From: Cycas panzhihuaensis
Lineage: Eukaryota > Cycadophyta
Length of the DNA stretch: 64,000 nt
Assembly (NCBI GenBank): GCA_023213395.1
Contig: CM041465.1
Span: forward strand, 162,075,741-162,139,740
Direction: 5' to 3'
The notes under the pieces are model-generated. The model had not been told where the DNA came from and did not search any database. It worked only from the letters and a program-made list of their open reading frames with translations. Both the position numbers and the translations under genes were made by a program. Positions 1 to 9,636 of the stretch are shown here, piece by piece (positions within the stretch are counted from its first letter, which is position 1; every line of letters begins with the position of its first letter).

Positions 1-590
1 TCCAGAATATTCGGTTGTTGAGCTACAAGTTGAATCATATGTATCAAGAAGTTCATTGTAGATGCGAATAACCCAATCTGCACATATTGGGCGAACCTAG
101 CCTTTGTCAAGATTACCTTCCTTTGATCATAATCTGGCATGTCCCACCATTCATGCCTAATCTTTTCATCGTCACCTTCCCGTAGATTAATTTGCATATG
201 CGCCATATTCTTCGATTTTCTCAGGATTCCTTACGTCTTCCAATTCCTCTGATTCGTCTTCAAAAAGCCTTACTAGTTTTATCTTCAATTCTGCTGTTTA
301 TTTCCACCATGCCATGCAAAACCATCATGACTATATTCATGGTTGCAATTACTCGGTTGCAACTCTCGATGTACCTCCGTCTCGTTCATCCAATGCATGT
401 CAACCACTTGTCATCCTCGTCGCAGTCCACTTAATTTGGTACATGTGACTGTCAATTATCATCACTTTTTCATTGCTTCGTCACCATCACCATTAATGCT
501 TTCCTTTTAGCTTCTTGAGTTCCTTTCTCACGATCTCCCTTCTTTGATTCCTTTCCAATTTCCACCAAATTAAACTAATTCCAACTTCGC
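1..590 (-). pseudogene. gag-like 5' coding fragment of a retroelement, cut by the window edge
   Basis: On the minus strand the stretch from about 190 down to 1 is open for some 60 codons and reads like retrotransposon gag, with an EWWDMPDYDQRK segment followed by KARFAQYVQIG. Just upstream, about 270-190, a second frame reads EDESEELEDVRNPEKIEEY, so at least one frameshift separates the two parts. It lies directly downstream, in minus sense, of the LTR-like block at 598-1880, the expected place for leader and gag. It is not similar by eye to the gag of neighbouring element A. I cannot assign a family, and the 3' part lies outside the window. Confidence 0.4.
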
Positions 591-597
591 ACCCAAT

Positions 598-1880
598 TGT
601 TGTGACCTCCTGCTCATATCTAAAGTGCAACATTTAGATGGCGACTTTCTTCCAAATCTGCGTTGGTTCACCTCTTAACTTGTTTTGGTGATTATTCACT
701 GTTGTAATCTTTCATTCAAGTTGTAATTCTCCCTTTAAATTACTGTTTCACAATTTTGCTTCTCATTTACCATTCCATTCTGAGGTTGCAATTTTGTTTC
801 CAATTTGCAAAATTGCTACTTTTCATCTGAGTTGCAACTTTTGTAGCTAGTTTGCAATTTACACTTGAATTACAGCTCCTAGTTGCAACTTAGCCTCTGA
901 GTTGCAATTCTGCATCTCGGTTGTGACTTTGCCTTCGGATTGCAACTTTATGTCTGGGTTGCGACTTTGCTTTCGGTTTGCAACTTTGCGTCTAGGTTGC
1001 AACTTTGCTTCCAGGTTGCGACTTTGCATCTAGGTTGCAACTTTGCATCCAGGTTGCAGCTTTGCATCCAGGTTGCAGCTTTGCATCTAGGTTGCAACTT
1101 TATATCCGAATTGCGACTTTGCATCCATGTTGCAACTTTATATCCGAGTGGCAACTTTGCGTCCAAGTTGCAACTTTACATCCAGGTTGCAACTTTGCAT
1201 CTAGGTTGCAACTTTGCGTCCAAGTTGCAACTTTGCATTTAGGTTGCAACTTTGCGTCTAGGTTGCAACTTTGCATCATAATTGCAACTTTGCGTCTAGG
1301 TTACAACTTTACATTTGAGTTGCAACTTTGCGTCCAAGTTGCAACTTTGCATCCAAGTTGCAACTTTGCGTCTAGGCTGCAACTTTGCGTTCGAGTTGCA
1401 ACTTTGCGTCTGAGTTGCAACTTTATCCAGGTTACAACTTTACGTCCAAGTTGCAACTTTGCGTCTGAGTTGCAACTTTATCCAGGTTACAACTTTACGT
1501 CCAAGTTGCAACTTTGCATCCGAGTTGCAACTTTGCGTTCAGGTTGCAACTTTGCGTCCAAGTTGTAACTTTACATACAAGTTGCAATTTTACATCTGGG
1601 TTGCAACTTTGCGTCCAGGTTGCAACTTTGCATCTGAGTTGCAACTTTGCATTCAAGTTGCAACTTTATGTCCGAGTTACAACTTTACATCCAGGTTGCA
1701 ACTTTGCGTCCTAGTTGCGACTTTGCTTGCAGGTTGCAACTTTGCTTCTTAAGTTGCAATTGAAGTTGCAACCCAAGTTCCTAGTTTTGAAGTTATGCAT
1801 TTTTATCTTCTTTTGCAACCATCTGCTTCCATGATTATGATCATAAGGGAATTCTGTTCCTATGGTTCTTGTGCTCTTTT
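598..1880 (-). mobile_element. putative LTR carrying a 19-bp minisatellite
   Basis: The block begins on the plus strand with TGTTGTGACC at 598, directly after a possible primer-binding segment (minus strand ATTGGGTGCGAAGTTGG, about 581-597). It ends near a 13-T run at 1877-1889, the minus-strand polypurine tract behind the integrase of element A. By position it would be both the 3' LTR of A and the 5' LTR of the gag fragment at 1-590. It does not resemble the 5' LTR remnant of A at 7527-7880, so sharing is doubtful. The exact right end is unresolved. Most of its interior is the minisatellite listed separately. Confidence 0.4.
690..1757. repeat. 19-bp tandem minisatellite, consensus GTTGCAACTTTGCGTCCAG
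   Basis: Units of 19 bp follow each other with few interruptions from about 905 to 1757 (around 45 copies), with more degenerate units back to about 690. Each unit contains GTTGCAAC, an 8-bp perfect palindrome, followed by TTTGC and a variable GTCCAG/ATCTAG/GTCTGA tail. A shortened 17-bp unit (GTTGCAACTTTATCCAG) occurs twice, about 1417 and 1471, inside a duplicated segment of three units, so the array grew partly by multi-unit duplication. Because 19 is not divisible by 3, every frame repeats with a 19-residue period. The open frames here on both strands are therefore a by-product of the repeat and not genes. Confidence 0.95.
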
Positions 1881-1914
1881 TTTTTTTTTCCATTATGTAC
1901 CTTTTCAGTCAACT

Positions 1915-3060
1915 TTCGTTGACCGGTTTTTCAAACAATGTTCCATCAAGCTATTAGAGTCGCAGTGCTCCATTCGACCAAATGTGGTTTACCCTGTATG
2001 GACCAAGCCATCTCAACTTCAATTTCCCATGTTTGATTTAGAATTTGCTGTCATAAAGCAAAACAAGATCTCCTTCTTGAAATTGTGGAACTTTGAGGTG
2101 TCGATCGTGCCATGCCTTTCTTCTCATCTTTTTTGTTTTCAATTTCCACCAAGCTCTTGCCCGTTTTTTGTCCAACTTCATCAAATCGATATACTGTTGA
2201 TCCTGTGAATCATTCTCTGGCAGTTGTAATTCTGATGCCACCTTTAAGCTTTCCGTCTGAAATTCCAAAGGGAGTACAGCTTCCAGGCCATAGACTAGCT
2301 GGAACAGAGTTTGCTTATGTGGTCGCTTCACCGTTGTCCTGTCAGCCCATAAAACTTAATGGAGTCGCTCTGCCCAATTTGTATATCCTTGATTGCAAAT
2401 TTTTTATAATGCCAACTTTAGAATCCTACTTGTGCTTTCTACCTGTCCATTTGCTCGTGGGTAATATGGAGAAGACTTAGAATGTTGAATCAAGAATTCC
2501 TGCGTCAATTGCTTTATCGTTTCATTGAGAAAGCTGCTATCTTGATCCGAGACGATCTCTAATAGACAACCGAATCAAATGATTATCATTTCGTATAGAA
2601 ACTTGGCTGTACTTTACGCATTGCATGTTTTCATTACTTTAGCCTTTGTCCATTTTGTTAAAAAATCAGTAGTGACCAAGATGTATTTCGCATTCGTGCT
2701 TCGAGCTGGTGGGTTAATCGGTCCAATAAAGTCCAGTCCCCATTTTTCAAATGGGGCTTGAGCCAATATAGGACACAAAGGCATTAAATGATTTTTTTGC
2801 TAGCTTTCCTACCCGTTGACATACATTGCAACTCCACACCCATTTTTGTACATCCTCAAAGATTGTAGGCCACCATAGACTTGCTAATAGGATTTTTCTG
2901 CTCGTTGATTCTGCACTTTGATGTTTTGTTGCGACTCCTTTGTGGGCTTCTCTGATAACGGCTTCTACTTCATGTCCCATTATACATCTCCTTAAAATTT
3001 GATCAAGTCCCATTCTATATAGCATCCCTTGAATCAATTGGAAAGGAAAAGTTCTTTTGA
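1915..3060 (-). pseudogene. Element A integrase (zinc finger, core, GPY module)
   Basis: The minus-strand fragment at 3037-2747 carries the H2C2 integrase zinc-binding domain (HKGVATKHQ, then CNVCQRVGK). The core follows in broken frames between about 2750 and 2330, with KWGLDFIGPI-like and DQDSSF-like segments and SPYYPRANGQVE readable by eye. The fragment at 2331-2038 is the post-core region (KRARAWWKLK, FQEGDLVLLYDSKF). After a stop at 2038 the same frame continues through a GPY/F module, RWLGPYRV, GALRL, ending LDGTLFEKPVN near 1915. Several stops and at least two frame changes are present. Confidence 0.85.
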
Positions 3061-3189
3061 TGAAGCTTTGTCATTCAACGCGTTCCATCCCCACCGGTGT
3101 TTTCCCTATTGATAGAAATCGTGCGATGTCCTCATACCATTCAGGTAGTACTTGAATGACAAACAATTCTACATCCAAAAAATCGTCCT

Positions 3190-3778
3190 AAATATCTGTT
3201 GTTGGTTCTTCGTTCACTTCCCTTGATAGTATATTCAGGATTGTATGCTTGGCTTCGTTTTTTACAATAATCTTAAAGTTAAATTCCTGAAACAACATAA
3301 GCCACCTATTGATTCTTCCTTGAACAATGGGCTTATTAATTAAATATTGGAGCACCTGGTGATCAACAAAGAAGACAAACGGATTAGCTAGCAAATAGTG
3401 CCTAAACTTCTGAAGAGCATATACCATGCCCAATCCTTCTCATTCGGTCACTGAATAGTTTTTTTCAGCATCCGTTAATTTTCTGCTTGCAAAATAAATT
3501 GGTAAATCAATTTTATCATCTTCTGGTTGTGTTAACACAAACCCAATTGCAAAAAGGGAAGCGTCTACATGTACATGAAAAGGTTTTTCCCAATCCGAAA
3601 ATCTCAAAATTGGTGCTTGGGCTATCTTCTTCTTCATCAGTTCAAATGCTAGTTGTTGTTGAAGATGCCACTGCCATTTTGTCTTCTTTTTCAATAGAAT
3701 TTCCAACAGGTTTACTATTTGAGTATAATTTTTTATAAATTTCCGATAATACCCTGTCATCCCTAGGAATGCTTTCAC
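3190..3778 (-). pseudogene. Element A RT thumb and RNase H
   Basis: The minus-strand frame opens with MKAFLGMTGYYRKFIKNYTQ, the RT connection segment of Ty3 elements, and continues into the RNase H domain FHVHVDASLFAIGF, whose Asp is the first catalytic residue. A single in-frame stop just after SVTE (about 3439) interrupts the expected TE-REGLGMVYALQKFRHYL motif, which resumes at once in the next open piece together with FVDHQVLQYL. The domain is complete apart from that stop. It is directly preceded by the RT core. Confidence 0.88.
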
Positions 3779-3784
3779 TTGCCT

Positions 3785-4370
3785 CTAGGTTTTTGGCAAC
3801 GAGAAGTTTAAAATCACTGCTACCTTGTTTGGATCCGTTAGTAATCCTTTTTTTGTCACCACATGCCCCAACAGAGTTCCGAATGGCACCATAAAGGTGC
3901 ATTTCGCAGGATTCAGGCAAAGATTATTCTTCTTACAGATTTGCAACATTGATTGTAAGTATTCAAGGTGATTTTTTAACAAAGTGAATAATATCCAGTC
4001 ATCAAAAAATACTTCAATTGTTTTCCCTATTGTTTGTTTAAAAATATTAAGAATGACTCTTTGAAATGTTGCAGGGGCATTTATAAGTCCGAAGGGCATT
4101 ACCCAGAATGCATCCGTACCCCACTCCGTGACAAAGTTTGTTTTTAATTGATCCTTTGGTGCAATTCGGACCTGATTGTATCCGCTGAATCCATCAGTGA
4201 ATGAGTACATCTCATGTCCTGCTACCTTCTCTAAAATGTCCTCCGTAAAAGGGATTGGAAATGGATCCTTCTTGGTGGCTTTATTCAGAGCTCTGTAATC
4301 GACATAGATTCTCAATTTCCCTTTTTTGTTTGGGACTTCACTACGGGGCTTACCCATTCACTATTCTCAA
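3785..4370 (-). pseudogene. Element A reverse transcriptase core
   Basis: The minus-strand ORF of 190 codons covers the RT fingers and palm: KLRIYVDYRALNKATKKDPFP, then FTDGFSGYNQVRIAPKDQ (first catalytic Asp region), MPFGLINAPATFQR, and the catalytic box as EVFFDDWILF (FFDD where Ty3 elements usually have YLDD or MDD). It ends with LGHVVTKKGLLTDPNKV. This is the longest unbroken piece of element A. A frame change separates it from the upstream PVVVVPKKNG-type segment, and a stop at 3784 separates it from RNase H. Confidence 0.92.
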
Positions 4371-4379
4371 CTTCAAAAA

Positions 4380-5060
4380 TGTAGTCTACCTCCAACAATT
4401 TATCTAATTCACCCTTGATTCATTTTTTATACTTAGGATTCATATGATATGGCCTTTGCCTTACCGGTTTTGCTTCTTCCATCAACTCTATTTTGTGTTC
4501 TCCCAACTCCAGTGAGATACCTTTTAGATCTTTAGAAGACCAGGTGAACACAACTTTATATTACAAGAATAATGAAGTTGCTTATTGCACCATTTCTTCC
4601 TTCTAATAATCACCCAAAATAATCATTTGTGGCTGTTCCTCTATCCCGATATTAATTTCCTGTGTTTTTAACTTTTCCCCTATCACCGTTTTGCCATCTG
4701 GGCCTAATGTATAGGCTGGCGTGCTATCAATACTCCGCTCCAATATGGGACCAACTTGTAGATCTTCTTTTTCTATCTGGAAATAATATGTTCCCTGCTT
4801 TTGAATGATCTGCTTTATTCCTTTAATCTGCCCCACCCGCTTCTGAACATTTTTATAAAACCTTAAAGGAAGATTTTTACTTATTTGAGGCCAGAAGTTA
4901 AAATTTTGCAAATGCACTCCATACTCAATTCGGGCTTGCAAACAAGAGGACACCAAGTATAAAAATTGTTGCTGCCTTTTATTCTTTAAAATTTTATTAC
5001 ATAATTGCAGAGCATTATTATATTCAGCTATAAGGATAGATTTTTCTTAGACCATTTCCA
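4380..5060 (-). pseudogene. Element A protease-RT linker
   Basis: This stretch joins protease to RT. The fragment at 4956-4603 reads YGPDGKTVIGEKLKTQ-like sequence that precedes the conserved VFTWSS/DLKGI region of plant Ty3 polyproteins, readable in broken frames around 4550-4400 (HKIELMEEAKPVRQRPYHMNP). No separate function is expected. It is interrupted by stops at about 4602 and 4960. Confidence 0.65.
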
Positions 5061-5061
5061 A

Positions 5062-5710
5062 CTAAGGTGACTCCTCATTCTTTTCTTCTGAAGAGTCCAT
5101 GCAACATTCCATGTGATAACATGTAGCTAGTTCTATTTCTTCCCAAGCATTATATAACCAATTTAACATATACGAAGATGAGGGACGACTTGGTAGTCTT
5201 GGTTGCATCTGGAATGTTGTTTCAGAACAAGAACTCGTTGTAGATTCTAACACTGCTGTTGTAGATGAAGCTCTTCCTTTGTCTTCAATCTTTTCTATCT
5301 TTGGCCCATCTGAACATAAGGGGAAGGTTACTATTTTTTCTCCCGCTGGCAGCATAGTTGTATGTTTCTCCCAATCCTGGATTACTTTTGTGGCTAGTAA
5401 CCATGGTCTTCCCAATAGAGTTGGATATGTCCTCTTTTGGTCCTGCATACGAATTACTACAAAATCCAATAGTACACTTCTGCCATGGTTATTGGAACAT
5501 TCAACAATGTTCCCATGGGCCTTAGTTGTAATTGGTTAGCTAATCTAATCGAGTAGTCTAGAGCAACCACATTGGGCCTCCATGAAGATTCGGGTAATAC
5601 ATTTACCCCTGAGCCCCCATCTATAATAGTTCTACATAAAGTGGCTCCAAACATCATCATTGGAACCTTGGGGTCCATTCCCATATCTTTTATAGTTCTA
5701 AGGATTGGTT
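5062..5710 (-). pseudogene. Element A aspartic protease region
   Basis: The minus-strand ORF at 5684-5457 contains IIDGGSGVNVLPESSW, the retropepsin active-site neighbourhood. The canonical D-S/T-G-A reads D-G-G-S here, so Asp and Gly are kept. The next frame (5469-5062) has the downstream TYPTLLGRPWLLATK segment, the conserved LGRPWL motif of Ty3 proteases, then an acidic Ser-rich tail (MDSSEEKNEESP). The two pieces overlap in different frames, so one frameshift lies near 5460. Confidence 0.8.
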
Positions 5711-5989
5711 TCTCAATTTGATCTAAAACTAATTGCTAGAAATACCCTGCTTCCCACCACTTAAATACAATTGATATAGGAATTGATACTCCTAATTCAG
5801 TAAGTATATCCTTCACAGTTTGTAACCCCTGCCAAGGATTCATATCTTCTAGTGATTGTGCTGTCCTCCTTTTATAGTGCAGGCCTTTAAATCTTCCTGG
5901 TTGTCTCTTCTCTTAAGTTTCTCCTATTGCATCCTGAAATATCTTTACCGCCTCTTGTAGTCATTGCTTCTCTACGATTGGATTTGGAA

Positions 5990-7346
5990 AATTATCTTGA
6001 ATAGGAGGGGGTCCAGTTGATTTGCAGCTTCGTGTCTGTAGGTAAGCTGGCTTCTCTTGATCCAAAATCACATCCACCAATTTGGTGTTTTGTATCTTAT
6101 TATTCTTAGGGCAATTAGACCGTTCATGATCTGTTGGTCCACATTCTTCAAAGATATATTCTCCTCCTTTCTTCTCTAATGGACATTCTGATCTGAAATA
6201 TCCCCATCTCTGGCATAAGAAACAGTGAACAGGTCTTGTCTTGCCCTTATATTGCTTTACAACTCCCTTCTCCGTCTTTTGTGAATAAACATCATGTATC
6301 TCACCTTCATTATTTTGTGGTCAGAAATAGCATTCCCATGTATTATGATTATTCCTTTAGCAATTCTCACACCATTTCATGGATCCTCCATGCTCATTTT
6401 TTAGATGTCCTTGTTGATTACATGACGGAGGGCACCAAATATTTTCTCTTATTTTTTCCAGTCGTAATTGGGATAACTCTGTGCGGAGCTTTTCCAATTC
6501 CTGCGTATGTTACACGCTATTCGAGACAGAAACTGCAGTTTGCTACTTCAATGCTTCTACCTCCTTCTTCAAGGCCTCGATTTCTAGATTAGTACCCATT
6601 TTTGGTGTGGGTTGTGCTGGCATACTAGAACAATATGCCAGATGCTATATCATCATCTGGGAATAAGCTGATTTCATCTGATTTTCAAATTTTAATGCTA
6701 ATTCCCTCACTTGCTCGTAACTATTCATTGAATGCAGCATTACTTTATCTCTTAATTGAGGTATCAACCCTTGTACAAAATATTTCATTGCTAGCATTGG
6801 ATTGATTGTTGTTGCCGCCTGCATCTTATTCATTATAACTTGCATCCTTCCATCAAAATCATTTACAGACTCTCCAGGATACTAACGGATTTCTTCCAAA
6901 TCTTGTAGAATAGCTATTGAATAGTTATTTACTAGATTTCCTCCACCCGATATCCTGCTTTGTCCTCCTACCATTGCACCTCCTACGTTGCTCCCTGGGG
7001 TCGCCATTGGCAACTTGAACAAGGGATTTATTATGTGGCTTGGAGTTCAGATTTCCAATAAATGATGATTCCAAGTCTGTTCTACCATACTATGTATTCC
7101 CAACTCAATGGAATTCTCTTCTGATGCTTCTATTTTTTGTAAATTTTCTTCAACGGAATCTTGCTGAATGTCTTCGTCTACACTCAGTGCTTGTGCCTCT
7201 TTTACTGGATCCTCTTCTTTTGCACACCTCTGATTACTTTCTTCTTCTGCCTGCGTCTCTACTATACCCAACTTTTGATCCTTTACTCCTTCCTCATTTT
7301 TTGATTTCCCCTTTTCTATCAAACATGTAGATGGTTGCCTCTTCAC
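5990..7346 (-). pseudogene. Element A gag (acidic N-terminus, capsid, zinc knuckles)
   Basis: The first minus-strand piece (7346-7047) is an acidic, Glu-rich leader. After stops, a capsid-type segment follows: INPMLAMKYFVQGLIPQLRD and ELALKFENQMKSAYSQ (6845-6645). A coiled-coil-like KKEVEALK / ELEKLRTELSQLRLEK stretch lies around 6590-6450. Degenerate CCHC knuckles follow between about 6370 and 6100: CENC..NNHNTWEC, HCFLCQRWGYFRSEC and ECGPTDHERSNC. All are broken by stops. Knuckle spacing fits nucleocapsid, although one His and one Cys are replaced. Confidence 0.72.
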
Positions 7347-7512
7347 CTGCTTTGGTGTAATTACAAATCTAGATTTGCGTACCCCCGCTTGGATTCTTTC
7401 TTTCTCCTAACACTCCCCTCGATCACGACGTATTTCGGCTTCTACTCTAGGTGACATAGAAGAGGACCTGTGAAGATTCTAGTTCATCTCACCCATTCTC
7501 TTGGTTCGATTT

Positions 7513-7526
7513 GGCAACGGAACCAA
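7513..7526 (-). other. Element A primer-binding site
   Basis: Minus-strand TTGGTTCCGTTGCC lies immediately inside the LTR end, with the TG of the LTR at 7527 on the plus strand. The same position of Ty3 element L has TTGGTTCCATTGC, which supports the call and suggests that the two elements use the same primer type. I do not assign the tRNA. Confidence 0.7.
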
Positions 7527-7880
7527 TGTGTGCTGTAACCGAAATCTCATAAGGAAACAAGCATAGGAAATCAACTAATTGCAATCATTCACCAAGTACA
7601 CAACATAATATGAGAGCACAAGAACCATCACCATTGCATTATGATGGGTTGCTCTGGCTCTCTCACAACCAAAGACAACCCTGAACAATACACACAGAGA
7701 GACCTTACAGCAGGCACGGAATTGCGGCTAACCTCATTCTGTGTGACAACAACTAGAGTACCACGACTCTTTCCAGAAAAATTCTCTCCCCTTTACATCC
7801 TTTATATTGTAGTATTTATATTCACTATAATTTGAGTTAGTTGCAACTGATACAAATACAAACAAAAAGGTTGCAACTTA
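7527..7880 (-). mobile_element. Element A 5' LTR remnant
   Basis: Plus-strand sequence starts TGTGTGCTGTAACC directly after the PBS. It contains a minus-strand TATA-like stretch (ATATAAATAC, about 7800-7822) in the promoter position for an element read leftwards. Two GTTGCAACT motifs occur near 7849 and 7870, recalling the minisatellite unit at 905-1757. The LTR is cut at about 7880, where copia gag of element B begins on the other strand. No matching 3' copy is evident. Confidence 0.6.
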
Positions 7881-7881
7881 A

Positions 7882-8861
7882 CTACCGCACACAAGGTGTA
7901 ATGATTCTCAAACTCTCAGTCTCAGATCCTCTCCTTGTGTATCTGGAAAATTTAAATTCCTCATTTGCAATATGGATATGTTTTAAAAATTTGTATAGTC
8001 AAAAGAACAAGGCTAGAATAATAGCCCGTAAGGAGGAGTCGTTTAATTTGCACATGAAGGAATTTGATACTATATCTGCATTTATTCACAAAGTTGTTTT
8101 AGTAAGAAATGATCTCTTAAGCGCAGGAGTTGCTATCTCAAAACAAGAAATGGTAGCAAGCTACCAAAATCATTTGATGTAACCATCAACACTATAACAA
8201 GTAATAACTAGATTGATAAAATGTCTCTTGATACATTAACTGGTTTATTACTAAGACAAGAGCACAGGAATAAGCACTGCAAAGACACAACAGAGATCGA
8301 GGATGCCTTTGTATCTAGATTGAACTTGGGCCCTAGAGGAAGGAACCAATCACGTGGAAGAGGGCGTATTTCGAATGCCAGGAGTCCTGCTCGTGGTTGA
8401 TGGCAAGATAACAGAGGACATGGACACTCAAGAGATACAAGGATTTGCTACAATTGTGGTAAGCTAGGTCATCTTTCAAGTGCATGTAAAGCTTTTGATC
8501 TCTATTATCATTGTGGGCAGCCAGGTCATTATCCTTATCAATGTTCGCAAAGAACAATAGCGATTCAAAGAGGGAAACGTCCAGTTAGGAACTACAACAA
8601 GGAGCAGATAGAGGAGGAGGAGGAAGAAACAACATTCATTATTGCTCTTTCAGTAGGCTTCCAAAACAAAGATGTTTGGTATATTGACTCAAGTGCCTCT
8701 CATCACATGACCAATCGAGAAGATTGGTTTGAATTACTAAAACCATGTAACACTGATAAATCTATTGAACTAGGTGATAAGTACCCATTGGAGACAAAGG
8801 GAGTTGGTACCATAGCTGTCAATTTGCAGGGAATATAAAAAAAAATAGGGAATGTATTACT
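7882..8861 (+). pseudogene. Element B gag and protease start (copia), 5' truncated
   Basis: Homology to copia gag (UBN2 type) starts abruptly at about 7882, so the N-terminal ~70 residues and the 5' LTR are missing. The first frame reads WICFKNLYSQKNKARIIARK. After a frame change near 8185, one frame runs to 8855: an Arg/Gly-rich basic stretch, two zinc knuckles (CYNCGKLGHLSSAC intact; YYHCGQPGHYPYQC with its first Cys replaced by Tyr), an acidic EEEEEET linker, and the protease motif WYIDSSASHHMT, where DSGAS has become DSSAS. Element C is inserted at 8862 and the frame resumes at 16055. Confidence 0.85.
8857..8861. repeat. Target-site duplication of element C, left copy (ATTAC)
   Basis: ATTAC immediately precedes the TG of the 5' LTR. 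The right copy is at 16050-16054, directly after the CA end of the 3' LTR. Five bases is the usual copia duplication length. Confidence 0.95.
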
Positions 8862-8961
8862 GTTAAACCTCATGGTTTACCTTATGTTTATAATGTTAAG
8901 CTAATGTACTTTCTATTCTTGTATTATGTGTGCACTTTTGCACTTTTGTACTTTAGGTGTG

Positions 8962-8985
8962 ACTTTATCACTTAAGTGATAAAGT
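8962..8985. promoter_or_regulatory. 24-bp perfect palindrome in the element C LTR
   Basis: The sequence runs ACTTTATCACTT then AAGTGATAAAGT, a dyad with no spacer, and is conserved at 15611-15634 in the 3' LTR. It lies about 170 bp upstream of the TATA box, in U3. Confidence 0.7.
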
Positions 8986-9099
8986 ACACACCCACTTTAT
9001 GTCTAGTGACATAACGTTGTCACTTAAGGGTCAAATGACCCCCTTGCACTTTTGCTCACAAGAGCTCCCAATGGACACTTGTCCTACATGCAAGCATGC

Positions 9100-9131
9100 A
9101 TTGCATGATTGACACTTGTCAATCATGCAAT
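9100..9131. promoter_or_regulatory. Perfect 15-bp-arm inverted repeat upstream of the LTR TATA box
   Basis: ATTGCATGATTGACA and its exact complement are separated by only CT. The repeat ends 24 bp before the TATTTAAA box. A smaller GGACA-CT-TGTCC repeat with the same CT centre lies at about 9073-9084. The arrangement is repeated in the 3' LTR (15749-15780). It could be a protein-binding dyad or a hairpin; the role is inferred from position only. Confidence 0.6.
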
Positions 9132-9155
9132 AGCCTTTAGCCTCTCATCTTCTTC

Positions 9156-9163
9156 TATTTAAA
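9156..9163 (+). promoter_or_regulatory. TATA box of the element C LTR promoter
   Basis: TATTTAAA in a CTTC-rich context is the best TATA match in the LTR and is kept in the 3' copy (15805-15812). Transcription of the element would start a few tens of bases downstream. Confidence 0.6.
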
Positions 9164-9401
9164 GAGGCCTCTCTTCATTGTTGCTCATCTTAAGAGGAGG
9201 AGCTCATTGTTATTCTGTCAGTTTGCTAATCAAGCTGAAGCATTCTTTGGTGGTTGGACTAATTCCAACTCCCATTCATGGTATCTTGATCTTGCTCCTA
9301 TTTCTCTTTCTGTTCTTTATGTTTTATGCTTCATGCATTTGTGATATTGTGCTTTTACTTATGATCTTGGGACTAATGTGGCTTAATGCCCATTTTCACA
9401 T

Positions 9402-9414
9402 TTGGTATAAGAGC
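9402..9414 (+). other. Element C primer-binding site
   Basis: TTGGTATAAGAGC lies one base inside the 5' LTR. It matches the usual plant initiator-Met tRNA PBS (TGGTATCAGAGC) except for one base. Confidence 0.85.
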
Positions 9415-9636
9415 TGAAAGGTTTCCGAACTTAGTTTGTTTAAGCATTGTTAGTTTGTTATCCTTGTCTTCTGTTCTTGAAATCATGCCTTTGGACTATC
9501 CTCTGTCCTTGCACTTGAAGAAGTCCATTTTTGTACTGTCTTTCCTGCATTCTGGAGACACACAGTGCTTGTCCAAAGCTGTGCATAGAGGACCTGCATG
9601 CAAGGACTGTTCAAACCCTGCACAGAAGAGGATTCA

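Larger units (their letters stand above)
1884..7526 (-). mobile_element. Ty3/gypsy LTR retrotransposon A, internal region
   Basis: Read on the minus strand, domains come in the order gag, zinc knuckles, aspartic protease, reverse transcriptase, RNase H, integrase zinc finger, integrase core, GPY module. Integrase after RNase H is the Ty3/gypsy arrangement. The primer-binding site is at 7513-7526 and an A-rich polypurine tract at about 1875-1891. Many stops and frameshifts break the polyprotein, so this copy is dead. The domain pieces are listed separately. Confidence 0.88.
8862..9400 (+). repeat. Element C 5' LTR
   Basis: It begins TGTTAAACCTCATGG and ends CCCATTTTCACA, with TG...CA termini, and matches 15510-16049 almost exactly. 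It holds a 24-bp perfect palindrome at 8962-8985, a 15-bp-arm inverted repeat at 9100-9131, and a TATTTAAA box at 9156-9163. The PBS follows immediately at its right end. Confidence 0.96.

Noticed and set aside
940-1752. Long overlapping ORFs on both strands with repetitive proteins (for example 187 codons at 1005-1568).
   Set aside because: They are translations of the 19-bp array, present in every frame with a 19-residue period.
690-1757. CRISPR-like array.
   Set aside because: Units are contiguous 19-mers without unique spacers, in a plant repeat context.
2112-2480. Plus-strand ORFs opposite the element A integrase, and similar ones at 3487-3738, 5279-5539, 7040-7330 and 57579-58076.
   Set aside because: They mirror minus-strand coding domains that have clear homology; no independent support.
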